In this document: positions 39,313 through 50,257 of the stretch, in pieces
Layout: the number at the start of each line of letters is the position of its first letter
Numbering within the stretch: position 1 is the stretch's first letter
NCBI GenBank assembly: GCA_004154925.1
Contig: QJNS01000070.1
Coordinates: 186,001 to 250,000 of the forward strand
DNA length: 64,000 nucleotides
From: Monosporascus cannonballus
Taxonomy: Eukaryota > Ascomycota > Sordariomycetes > Xylariales
Direction: 5' to 3'
Program-made: the position numbers and the translations under genes
The notes under the pieces: generated by a model
The model's input: the letters and a program-made list of their open reading frames with translations, nothing else
Database searches by the model: none
What the model was told of the DNA's origin: nothing

Positions 39313-42300
39313 CGTTACAAATTTTTGATTAATAATATTGTTAAATTTTAAATAATATTCAATACTGTTAAAATATCGACCAGCGCTTAGAAAACCCTTA
39401 TTTAGCAACTTTAAGCTCGAATTCGGGAACTAGAAAAAAAATCCGATAAATTAAAGTTACGTTATTTATCTAAATCTTTTTCGCCCGCATAAAACTAAGG
39501 AAGCCAAAGCCTTATAATAAGAAAAGTAATCCATAAACCTTCTTAATTTAAGTACGAATTTACTTTCGCTTTTTAGACCTTAGCAATTCGGCGGATTAAG
39601 TCTTAATAATAAAAGCATGCCTAACGGGGAATACGGCTAACTAATTTGAACCTATTATAAAAAATTTCCTGGAAATAAAAAAATTAGATAAAAAAAATTT
39701 ATTAATAAAATCTTTTTATTTTATATTAATTTCGAAAACAAAATACGTAATAATTTCGGCAATCCGGACGAAAAACGATTTACGGCCTAATAACTTTTAT
39801 AATTCCGATAAAAAAGATTTACGTTTAAATACGCCGTAATCTTTAAAAGCCTTACGGTTAAAGCCAGATAAGAAAATAATAAGGCCGATACTTTTATCGA
39901 TATATTTTATAAAAAATTAAAGAATAATATAAAAAATAAGATTATTCGAATTAAACGATTAACTGCCTTAAACCGGTATATCGCAAAAATAATTAAGATT
40001 AATAACCGACAATTTGAAAAATAAAAAAAAGAATAATATACCTTATAATCGGAATATAATAAGTTTAACCAGGGGAAAAAATAAAACGTACTTTTTACTT
40101 TTTACGGAACGGCGTTAGGACTTATGAAACTTGGCGTTACCCATAAATAAAACTGGAGCCAGATTAAGTATTTTAATTATAGCAAAATAAGATATAAGGT
40201 CTATAAATGCGAAAAGTCCAAAAGGCCATAACAAAATAATTGGATATCTGTACCGGAGGGATAATTCAGAAATAATTACGGAAACGATAGTAAACTTATT
40301 AACATAATCCAAACTAAATACGCATCAGGCCTATGGCAAAATATCTAATAAGAACTATCACGATAAGAAATTCGACGCGGAATGCGAAAAACCAAAGAAT
40401 TAGCTTAATAAATATCGCGAGCAGAATAAGAAATATTATAAAGATAATTACGCAAATATTAAGATTGGACAAAAGAAATTTGCCCCGGAACTTTTAATCG
40501 ATATAGCAAAATGTACGTTATACATTATCGACGACAAGAATATCCCGATTACGAAAAATGGAAGCAATATATTTACGAACGAATTACTCGTATATATTAT
40601 AAAGAATTCAATTTTTTAAATCGTATCGGAAATAATAAGAACGATAAATAATGGTATCGATATTTTCGAACCATAGCCCTAAAAAATATCAAATAGCTGG
40701 CTGAAGCGGAAAGCTGGCCCGAAGGAAAGTAATGCCCGTAGGAAAACTCTTTTTGTCATTATAAATAATATAATTACCAAACGGAAAAAGAATTGATTTA
40801 GCGTACGGTTAAGAAATATTGTTAGAAAGTTATTACGGACTTTTAATTTAAATTCGCATTTATTATAAATCCCTAGAAAAAAGGCCATTAAAAAAATACG
40901 TTAGTTTATAGAAGATTTTTGGAATAATAGCTAAAACGACATATAATGAGACGCAATTGCAAATATAAAAAAATAATTTATTTGTTAAGGAAAGAAACTG
41001 TAAGAAAATTAAAAATAATTAATACGATTTAAAAAAAATAATACGTTAGCAATAACGATAAATAGAGCAACTTAACGCGTTAAACGAAAAAACATATATA
41101 AAGTTCGATAAATTTAAATAAAAGTTAAAAAAAAGTTACTTATAAAAAAGCTATAAGATAACGAAATTTAAAGAAGTTAAAGAGAATTCCTAAAAAAGGT
41201 TTTAAACGCGACGATAAAAAACGTTAACTACTTTATTATTTTGGATATACGAATTGAAACGTATTAGTATACCGTAATAATGGATTACGAAGCTCTGGGC
41301 GGAAATTATATTATACTAAATATGGTCAATAAGTTTAAACTATTATGGAAATATAAGTTAGAATTTTATATAACGACGAATGTCGAAAATTAAGAATTCG
41401 TTTACGATAACGGAAATATTATACGCGAAATTAATTATTTCGAAATGTTTGTTAAAGGACGATATTAAATAATTAATTTCGATATCGTTTTATTCGGGAA
41501 TTACGATATAATCTTAGAATTATTATAAATACGCCAGTACGGAGTTTTAATTAATAGAAAAACTGGCCAAATAAAATTTACTTTATTTTCTATTAACAAA
41601 CGAAAAAAAAAATTAAGATCTTAACACTCGATCGATAATAACGACGAATATAAGCATAAGGACACGATAAAAACCTTATTACCCAAAAGGACAAAATATA
41701 AAAAAACGGGCATTAAAGAAACATACGACGTATTATTGTTATTATTAAAGCAAAATTAAAGCAATTAAATAACGATCTGAAAAAAAAATAATAGCCCCAA
41801 AAGTTAGAAAATCTGATTAATATATTATTATAGTATTACAAATACAAATAGTTTTTCAGAAAGGAATGCGATACGAAATTACCAGAACATAACGAATAAA
41901 ATTATGAAATAATCCTTAAAGAAAAATCCTTTACGAAATTTTACCCCATTTATAACCTAAGCAGAAACGAATTACGTACTTTCAAAAAATACTTGGAAGA
42001 TCGATTACAAAAAAAATGGACTCGATTTTCGAAGTTACTAATAGGATATTTAATGTTTTTTGTACCCAAAAAGAACGGAAAATTACGATTTATAGTTAAT
42101 TATCGATAATTAAACGATATTATTATTAAGGATCGAATATTATTACCCCTGATTACGGAAATAAAAAACCGATTTTACGGAATTAAATAGTTTACAGTAT
42201 TCGATCTTAAGGATAAATACAACCTTATTAGAATTAAGAAAAGATATAAATAAAAAATAGCTTTTAAAACGAAATACGGACTATTTAAGTATTTAGTTAT

Positions 42301-45287
42301 ACCAATAGGACTTACGAACGTACCAGTAACCTTTTAACGAATGATAAACTATATATTACGAAAATATTTCGATATTTTTATTATTTACTATTTTGACGAC
42401 ATTTTTATTTTTTTCGAAACGGAAAAAGTATACGTAAAATACGTTTATAAAGTTTTTTAAGTTTTACAGAATACAAAGTTATTTATTAACGTAAAAAAAG
42501 TCAATTCTATAAATAAAAAATAAAATATTTAAAATATATTATTATCCTATGACATATTAAAATAGATCTTAAGAAAATCGTTACAGTTACAAAATAATAG
42601 ACGTTAACGATAATCAAAAAAAGTATAAGTATTCTTTGGATTCGTTAATTACTACAGAAAATTTATTCGGAATTTTAGTAAAATAATTATATTCTTAATA
42701 AACCTTATAAAAAAAGCAAAAGAATTTAAGTAAACGCTAAATATAGAAAAGACATTTTAGGATATTAAGGATGCGATTACCAGCGAGCTAGTACTAATTA
42801 TGTACGATTTAAACCGTCTTATTAAATTAAAAACCGATATTTTGGATTACGCGTTAAACGTAATAATCGGATAATAAGATAATTAAGACAAATTGCACTC
42901 TATTATATTTTTTTCGTATAAGTTAAAAAAAGCCGAACTTAATTACGGCATTCCGGATAAGGAATTTATGGCCATTGTTATGGTATTTCGAGAATTTAAG
43001 CACTTCTTAAAGGGAAACTTATATTAGGTTAAGGTTTATACGGATTATTAAAATCATATCCGATTTATTACGATTAAAAAAATTACAAAACGATAATTAA
43101 AATATATGAAAAAATTGGCGAACTTCGATTTCGTTATTATCTGTAGGAAAGGCTTAGAGAACGGCAAAACAAATACTTTAAACAGGCGACCAGACCTTGA
43201 AAAGAAATTAATTAAAATTAGTTATATAATTTTCGACACCATTATAAAAAGATATTTACGCTTATGACAAATTACGATAATTTGAGTAATACCTTTCGAT
43301 ATATACCAAAAGATTTAACAATATAATAACAGTTTCTTAAAAAACTAAAAAACAAACAAAACATAAATTTCAAAAAATATTAGAAAGATTTAATACGAAA
43401 AATATACGAATATTAATTATATGGACATCCAGGGATCTATAAAAACCTAAAAAGGTTTTAACGTATATATTTTTTTCTTAAAATAAAAATAACGGCACAA
43501 AAGATTATACGGCAATATAACGTTTACGCCAAAACAAAAACTCGACAACATAAACCATACGGAAAATTATAGCTATTATCAGTTGTAAAATAACCATAAT
43601 ATTTAATTATATTCGACATTATTATCAAACTTTTTATGTTAAAAAATTTAATTACGAGAATATACTATAATAGTATTTTTGTAATCGTCGATCGATTTAC
43701 GAAATTTTCTTATTTTTTACCAGATTACGAAAACATAAATGCCGAACAATTAATATATATTTTTTTCAAAACTATTTTCAACATATACGGATTACCTATA
43801 AAAATTATTTTAAATAAAGGATCGATATTTATATTAAAATTTTAGCAAAGCCTAATAATATAAATTGGCTTAAATCACAAATTATTTAATGTATTTAAAC
43901 CTTAAACAGATAAATAAACCGAACGAACAAACCAAACCTTAAAAATTTACTTACGATGCTATATTAATTACAAATAAAATAATTAAGTTAAAAAATTACC
44001 AATTACATAATTAACTTATAATACCAGCTATTACGAAAATATCAAAACGATATTAGCAAACGCAAATTTTGATTTTATTTTAAAACGTTACAGAAAAATA
44101 CGCGATAACGGTTTAATTAATATCAAAATAATATTTATGTTAATATAATTACGATAATTACATCAAAATAAAAACAAAATTGGAATTTGTACGAAATCAA
44201 ATAAATAAGTACTATAACCAAAAAAAGTTAAAAGGATTAATTTTCGAAAAAGGGGAAATGGTTTTCCTTATTACCAAAAACATTTAAATAAAAAAACTTA
44301 ATAAAAAGTTCGATTTCAAATATATCGATCTATACAAAATCGCCAAAAAAATCTCAGAAAATAATTACTAATTGGAATTTCTACCAAAAGTTAAATTTCA
44401 TCCAATTTTTTACGTTTCTTTATTCGAATTAATAACAAATATAATTAAAGTGCATACGGCATAAAACGATATAAAAATAAAAAACGAACAAGTATACGAA
44501 ATAAAAAAATTTTCGATATGCAAAAACAAAATGGATTTACCCAGTACCTAATTAAATAAAAAAAGCACCCGAATTCCGAAAACATCTGAGAATTCGCCAA
44601 GAATTTATTAGCGCTTAACGCTTGTTAAAAATTGTTACCAATAGTAATAGAACTACTAGAAATAATCGCGTCCCAATTTACATCTACGATAAAATCGACG
44701 GAATAAAACCATTCGGAAAATATAGTACGAAATTCGCTTTCCAGACGACCGCGTTCCGCCTCCAAACGATCAACTTTTTCCTGTTTTTCCAGTTCGTCCA
44801 AAAATTAAAAATCTCGGTTAACCATTTTTATACCCTTTTTGCGAAAAAAATCTTGTTAAATACGAAAACGTTCTAAACGAAATAATATTTTATCTAGGCG
44901 ACGGGATATAATTAACAACTTTTGATAAATATTACGAAAATATTGCTAAGCGGAAGATTTTTCTGTCCGCAAACGTTCCATCTTTTTCTTAATATTATTT
45001 AAAAAAGAAAAAGAAATACCGGAATTATCGCAATAGCGTTTTTTCAAGATATATTATTAATAACGCGCTATACTATTCGATATGGTGCAGGAATCGCTAG
45101 TACGAAAATAAGGTGTACAGGATATAATTTCGAAACCAGAATTAAAAACGAAAAAAGCCAAAGTTTCGCGTTTTTTTTTTGGTTAATACGTTTGCGATTC
45201 TTAGTAACGCGGCCAGACATGGTTACAAATAAAGAAAGCACCTACCAGAAAAATCTTAAGGGCAAGATTTGAGGAAAAGGGAGATCG

Positions 45288-45710
45288 TATTATAACCTAG
45301 CCAAGAGAGGGTCTCGGAAACGGTTACTTGGTAACCGAAACAGAGCCCAAGTGGGTCGGAATTACGTAACATAGATCCGGAGTAGTTTAAGAGATCTAAC
45401 GGGATCCATGCAGTTATCCAGTATGGATCCGGAGTGATCCAAGAAATCTAACGGGATCTATGCAGTTATCCAATATAGATTCGGAATAATTTAAAGAATT
45501 TAACGGGATCTAGGAAAGGATATATACGCTTAGTATTTCCATAATTTAGATAGCTTTAGTTTGCAATATAATATTGTTACCTAAAGCATTTTTGGAATTA
45601 CGAGACGTAATACGTTACTATATTTATTGTTCAGATTTCCACGATACTCCTGCTAACATAAACCCGTACGACTAAGGTTTAATAGTTGGTTAAACCGCCT
45701 AGCCGTCACA
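45288..45710 (+). repeat. 3' LTR (423 bp)
   Basis: Identical length to 38890-39312. It starts TATTATAACC and ends CCGTCACA. The two LTRs differ almost only by transitions, in both directions, as expected if each was RIPed separately. Confidence 0.9.
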
Positions 45711-47050
45711 ATTAATAAGGAAGGTTAAAAAAAAGGCAGATTTAAAACACCCTAACATGATAAGTATATTCTTTTAACGGAAGGCGAAGCAGAAAAATAA
45801 CATAACTAGAAGAAATTACGTTTAAATATTTTAATTTTTATTATCGGAAAAATAAAACTTATAGAAAAATCGAGCTTATAAAGATTAATAATTTGACGTT
45901 ATTTTCTATAAAAAAACCGTGCTTTACTAAGTTTTTTACGTAATCCCTAAATCCTTTTTCGAATTAACATAGTTATATTATATTATCTAAACGTTTTTAG
46001 CCCCGTTATACGGACTTTTAAAAAGGTGGATTTAAAAAGCATAACGCCGATAAGCAAGCGATAAAACGACTAGGCGTAAGAATGGCAAGGCAGAAATATA
46101 GGGGTAACGATAAGAAAAGAATTCGATTTTTAATTTTTTATTAGCGGGAACTAAGATTTGTCAAAGATAATTCCAGGCGATCCGTAAGGAAAATTAGTTA
46201 TATAATAACCTCGATACAACTTTTTCGCTTTTTAATTTCGGCATACGTACTTAATTTCCGAGCTTTTTCCTGGTTCGATAAGTTATACGATAAATGGATC
46301 TGTTATCCCCGGTTGCCTTTTTTTATGTTAGTAGATCTAGGTCGAGGATTATGTTTTTTCGATCTATATTAGTTATTTCGGAAATGTTATTCGTAAAGTT
46401 ATTAATGTTGTATAATGCCGATTAGCCTTTAAAGCAGGTATAAATGCGAAATTCCTTAATCGATTATTATTTAGGCATAAATGCCTAGGGAGGCATTATT
46501 TACGCCCGCCCCTAACTTTATTATCAGACGACTTCCTTTAACCCTTTAGATTAGCATTTCCCGATTTCCCCTTGCCGTATAAAGATTTCGTACCTTTTTC
46601 CTTTTTTACTTTAGCCTTTACCGAAATCCACTATTTCCATTATGGCGTATTTATGCGCTATATTAAATTGGCGCTTTCGATTCGTAAATGCCAGTTTGTT
46701 ACATAAAACGGGCATTATTTCCGTTTTCGTAAGTTTGTATTATGTCGATGTTGGCCAAAGGATTATCGAATTAGGATTAAATTAAGTAACTTCGATTCCG
46801 TTATTTTCTTTTCCGCTTCCTTTGCGTACTTAAGCTTATTGGCTTTAGCTGATAAATTCATATTGGCCCATACCGTTTTGCATCGCCGCTGTACCATCTC
46901 GTTATTAAAGATTTAGCTAATTAACCATTTAGTTCGTAAATCGATGCCGACAAGTTATCCGCCTATTTCATATCCATTTTTCCACATGGTTCAGCTGTCT
47001 AAGGTTTATTCTGAATCTTCGTCGGGGTACCACTTGCCTTCTGTCGGCGA
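45711..47050. other. Partly RIPed sequence at the isochore edge, no intact gene
   Basis: TA content falls gradually toward 47,000. A degenerate direct repeat is visible: about 45728-45860 and 46024-46160 share a frame of matching words (AAAAGG-GATTTAAAA, GGCGAAGCAGAAA-like, ATTTTTAATTTT-TTATTAGCGG-like). The minus strand has medium-length open runs near 46,700-46,980, but none with a family I recognise. It may be a decayed DNA transposon or duplicated gene. Confidence 0.4.
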
Positions 47051-47098
47051 GTTATTCTAGTTTTTCCTTATTGCCACATAGCTTCCCTGAAAGAATGA

Positions 47099-47365
47099 TT
47101 ACAGTAAGCTCGCTCTTCCCATAGCTAAGCGCTCATGACGCTGGAATACTTGACGGCGAAGCTGTCGTAGACGTCGGAACTCGTATAGCCAGGAGGTATC
47201 CAACAATTGTAAATTGATTAAAATCATAAGCCTTTCGCGCATGATCGAGTAACTCAAAAAATAATCCCTGTCGTGGTTGTTTTTATTTTTGGTAAATGGA
47301 AACTTTAACCGGGGTGTCCAAAAACAGGTCCCTGAGCTGTGCCTCAGGCGAATCACCCTGCTCAC
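47099..47365 (-). other. Orphan 88-codon ORF at the isochore border
   Basis: The ORF ends ...RRLRQLRRQVFQRHERLAMG and is basic and Arg/Leu-rich. It has no ATG at the annotated start context that I would trust and no intron signals. It lies between the RIPed block and the foldback at 47315, in the position expected for a fragment of a DNA transposon gene. I do not recognise it, and it may be non-coding. Confidence 0.25.
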
Positions 47366-47409
47366 CCTCGGCTCAGGCTAAAGCAGGACCAGCTCAGGAC
47401 CTTGGACAA
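47315..47409. repeat. Foldback / inverted repeat that truncates the DUF2306-like gene
   Basis: The left arm (47315-47339, TGTCCAAAAACAGGTCCCTG...) pairs with the right arm (47390-47409, CAGCTCAGGACCTTGGACAA) apart from a few bases. The inner part repeats CCTCAGGC/GCTCAGGC words. It looks like the end of a terminal-inverted-repeat transposon or a small foldback element. The neighbouring gene loses homology just beyond it. Confidence 0.5.
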
Positions 47410-47879
47410 CAATAGAAATTCGCAAAGTCCAGATTGACGTGTCATACTTGACTGTTATGTATCTGTAGCGGATTACAGGAGTAAACTGCAGCACCAGAAG
47501 AATACCCGCTGACAGTGCTCCCGCGAGATGGAGAATCATGCCAACGCGATAGGCCCCGGTGTGGAAGTAGTACATGTAGCCCGGAACTATGTTGATAGCA
47601 TACAGCTCGTCGTAGTTGAAGTCTTGTGGACGAGAAAGGGAGAAACCCAGCATAGCCCCAGCAAATAATACCCCTACAAGACTTGATCGTAAGCATCGTA
47701 ATACCTGACAATAGGGCACGCCGGTCACCGGTAAATAAGGGAAAGTTGTAGGCCTTATTGAACCCGAAGAAATTGTACGCTTTAGCATACGTCGACTTCC
47801 TGGTTGGCAACTGCTGAGAGTTCTCAGAGCCCCGGCTCGCCAAAGACTCTGCAGTTGGACTTCCCGCCTCCTTCGACAT
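47410..47879 (-). pseudogene. Truncated DUF2306-like integral membrane protein gene
   Basis: Seen: ATG at 47879. Exon 1 runs to 47729, then a 55-bp intron 47674-47728 (GTGACC...TTGTAG, branch GCTTACGAT), and exon 2 continues from 47673. The spliced frame joins smoothly (NFPLF then TGVLFAGAMLGFSLSR) and continues into YFHTGAYRVGMILHLAGALSA and a further membrane segment ending VIRYRY at about 47,455. Family knowledge: fungal DUF2306 proteins share this N-terminal cytoplasmic stretch, the tyrosine-rich loop and the HL...LP/GA helix, but continue for several more helices. Here the frame soon stops (47378) after unrelated sequence that overlaps a foldback. Inference: the 3' half was lost to an insertion or deletion, so it is a non-functional gene. 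Family assignment is from memory of the pattern and is moderate. It is divergently arranged with the transporter pseudogene 1 kb away. Confidence 0.55.
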
Positions 47880-48912
47880 GATTGGAGGACTGGTTGGAAT
47901 ATCAGGTTGAAGATTATGGCAAGTCCGAAATGTGGCGAACGGATGAAGCCTACAGTGTTGCTTCTGACAGCGTCGTTACTGTCGGAAATTTGTGGATCTA
48001 CAAGTGTTATAAACAAGAGTGCATCTATATCTCACGGATTGACAGCGAACTTCAGCGTTCACATAATATTCATTAGCCCGAGTCACTGGATGATCAAACG
48101 ATGAAGTCTTCCTTCGCAATCTTGGCGAAAAGACTGTCGAAGACTAGGCAAGATCCGTCCGGGAGTCACTGCCAATAGCCCACTGTCCTGTCAACATTCG
48201 CATTCACTCGACCCCATGGAGACTAACTAGGAAGGCACTGGAAGCACAGGGAGAGTACAGACAATGGATGTAGTATAACGCCGGAGAATTCTGGCCAAAT
48301 CCGCCCGCTGATTGGTCTAGCTTCCTCTATAGTGTATAATTTGTCAACAGCCCGTGAACAGGGGCCGTACCCGCTTGGCGGCGCTGACTAATTAGCTTTG
48401 CCCTTATTTAGCAGCGCACTGCCGTTTTTGCAGATCATCGTCGCTTGGCAGGCCTGGCTACATGAGTCTTGTTCCTGGATCGTAGCCTAACTCGAAAGGG
48501 TTCGCATTTGGCAACAGATGCATTAGTGTGTAAATAGGGGGGGATGTCTCATATTCTAGGGGTGTGGGGAGGGGCGGGGGGTATCTTATTCTCCGACATC
48601 GTGTTCTAACTCAAAAAAGGTCAGCCAATGTCAACAGATGCATTGGACATTTATGAAGATCCGGGAGTTATATTGCCAAGTCATTGCCAAAATAATTGGA
48701 ACACTTAACTCGGTGTTGCATGACTAATTATGCAATTCGTAACCGTATACTGCTGTTGGCTTGTGAGGAAAATTGTCTACCATGTACAGTTTTGAAGAGT
48801 ATATTTGTAGTGCTCGCTGATAAAAATCGGATGTCCTCAGTGTTGCAAGCTCATGTCCTGAAGCTTCATTGTCCCTATCTCCAAGAACTTGACATCTTCC
48901 ACTGTCTCCAAA
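47880..48912. other. Divergent intergenic region between two pseudogenes
   Basis: No gene is seen. It contains a G-rich run (about 48538-48592) and a ~39-bp degenerate direct repeat (48487-48525 and 48606-48644) sharing CTAACTC and CAACAGATGCATT. It presumably held the promoters of both flanking genes. Confidence 0.5.
48487..48644. repeat. Degenerate direct repeat pair in the divergent promoter
   Basis: Copies 48487-48525 and 48606-48644 share CTAACTC at one end and CAACAGATGCATT at the other at the same spacing (within 1-2 bases). It could be a duplicated regulatory block of the former gene pair. Confidence 0.45.
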
Positions 48913-50060
48913 ATGCACGAGAAGCCTGTAGTCAGCTCCGACGATACCTCCAAGGACATCGAAAGCCCAGGGCTTGAGTCACAAGGCTTGGTGCAAGATA
49001 AATCTCCAGAAGTCGGTGAACGCTCGATCCATGGCTTCAAATGGATATTGACAGTTGTCGCCATTCTAGCATCGACGTTCTTGTTTGCTCTGGACACCAC
49101 GGTGGTACGTTCAGAGACTTAGAACTCAACGAGGACCCTGATGTTGACATCGTCCCAGGTTGCCGATATCCAGCCAAACATCATCCAATCTCTCGGAGGG
49201 TTTGAAAAATTCACATGGCTAGGATCAGCCTTCGTACTACCGTCAGCTTCCCTGGTCCTGATCTGGTCCAAGGCTTACTCCCTTTTTGACATCAAGTGGC
49301 TCTACTTTGCCCATGTCGCCATCTTCGAGATCGGAAGCGCCATTTCTGGCGCCGCTCCTACGATGGATGCTCTTATTGTCGGCAGAGCCATCGCCGGTAT
49401 TGGAGGTTGCGGAATGTATGTCGGCGGGCTGACCTTCAGCGTTGTCACGACTGTGAAGGAACGTCTGATATACGTTTCCTTGGTTACGCCTGTTTGAGGA
49501 ATTGGCATTGTGTTAGGTCCAGTTGTAAGTATCGCGGACTTGACTTTGTCGAACATAGCTAAGCCATGTTATAGATTGGGGGAGCCTTTGCTGAGAGCAA
49601 CGTCGGATGGCGATGGGGTTTCTACATCAACCTATTCATCTTTGCGGCCGTCGCGCCGGTGATGCTATTCATCCTGCCTTCGCTCAATTTCGCGCCGACC
49701 CTGTCTCCGGCCCAGAAACTGGGCAGGCTTGACTGGCTCGGGTTTGTGTTTTTCAACGCATGGTGCACATGCTTCATCATGGCTCTCCAATTTGGTGGCA
49801 CTGTCTACGACTAGAACTCCCCGAGCGAGATCATCCTTTGGGTCTTCGTCTGTGTCCTGGCGGTTGGTTTTGTGATTACTCATAAACTTCACCCTTGGGT
49901 AAACCCAGATGATCGGCTGTACCTAGCGCATATGCTCAAAAACTGGAAACTCGGTATTCTTCAGTTTACCACCTTTGCAGCTCCCAGTGCGGTCTACATC
50001 CCTATCTACTTGTCACACTTACTAAGGATCAGGTGCACAGCTCTTGAGGGTATATTGACT
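48913..50060 (+). pseudogene. Major facilitator superfamily transporter (DHA2, 14-helix type) pseudogene
   Basis: Seen: ATG 48913. Exon 1 runs to 49104, intron 49105-49158 (GTACGT...CCCAG), exon 2 49159-49524, intron 49525-49574 (GTAAGT...TATAG), exon 3 from 49575. The spliced frame reads FLFALDTTVVADIQPNI (helix 1 and motif D1-like), GRAIAGIGGCGMYVGG (helix 4), GIGIVLGPV-IGGAFAE (motif C) and WRWGFYINL, all typical of drug/toxin-efflux DHA2 pumps. Two in-frame stops, TGA at 49495 and TAG at 49812, stand where the family has Trp (TGG); both are single G-to-A changes, the second in the TpG context RIP prefers. Homology ends near 50,040, so helices 9-14 are missing. Inference: formerly an efflux pump of the plasma membrane, now dead. 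Confidence 0.85.
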
Positions 50061-50177
50061 TGTCTAAAGCTAGGAAGCGTTGATCCCACTTGTTGTGGGC
50101 GATCCACTGATATAGGGCTCCGGGAAGGAATAACAATCACCCGAAGACCCTAGCTAGGGGTGCCCTTTTCCATGACA

Positions 50178-50257
50178 ATTCCGACAAAAATCGAGGTATT
50201 TAATTATTTACATTATCTCTTTGGTAAGTAATTAAATACGTCGATTCTTGTCGGAAT
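50178..50257. repeat. 29-bp-arm hairpin with 22-nt loop
   Basis: Arms 50178-50206 and 50229-50257 are reverse complements with 2 mismatches (ATTCCGACAAAAATCGAGG... and ...CGATTCTTGTCGGAAT). It lies at the 3' end of an orphan minus-strand ORF. It could be a transcription terminator-like or transposon-terminal structure. Confidence 0.7.

Larger units (their letters stand above)
38890..45710 (+). mobile_element. Full-length dead Ty3/Gypsy chromovirus-type element (6,821 bp), TSD ATTAG/ATTAA
   Basis: Best-preserved copy. LTRs of 423 bp each (38890-39312, 45288-45710). Flanks ATTAG (38885-38889) and ATTAA (45711-45715) differ by one G-to-A. The gag zinc knuckle at 40169-40210 keeps CX2CX4HX4C spacing, but two Cys and the His read Tyr and the Gly reads Arg; only the last Cys survives. 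The RT catalytic box YFDD is intact at 42389-42400. The integrase core is open at 43636-43845: first Asp at 43690, second Asp changed to Asn at 43813 (G-to-A). The chromodomain is at about 44500-44612. A non-coding 3' region and purine tract (45268-45284) precede the 3' LTR. Multiple stops show it is not autonomous. Confidence 0.9.

Noticed and set aside
3351..40888. Short ORFs of 60-96 codons scattered in the AT-rich block (for example 3351-3563, 17592-17825, 36011-36259, 40115-40312, 40679-40888).
   Set aside because: Most lie antisense to, or out of frame with, retroelement coding remnants and recur at equivalent places in sister copies. They are by-products of RIP, not genes. The exceptions used as evidence are 33979-34248 and 43636-43845, which are sense fragments of RT and integrase.
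1..47000. Mitochondrial DNA or a centromere-only satellite as the origin of the AT-rich block.
   Set aside because: There are no mitochondrial genes or rRNA, and the block consists of identifiable nuclear LTR retrotransposons with TSDs. Centromeric location remains possible but cannot be shown from sequence.
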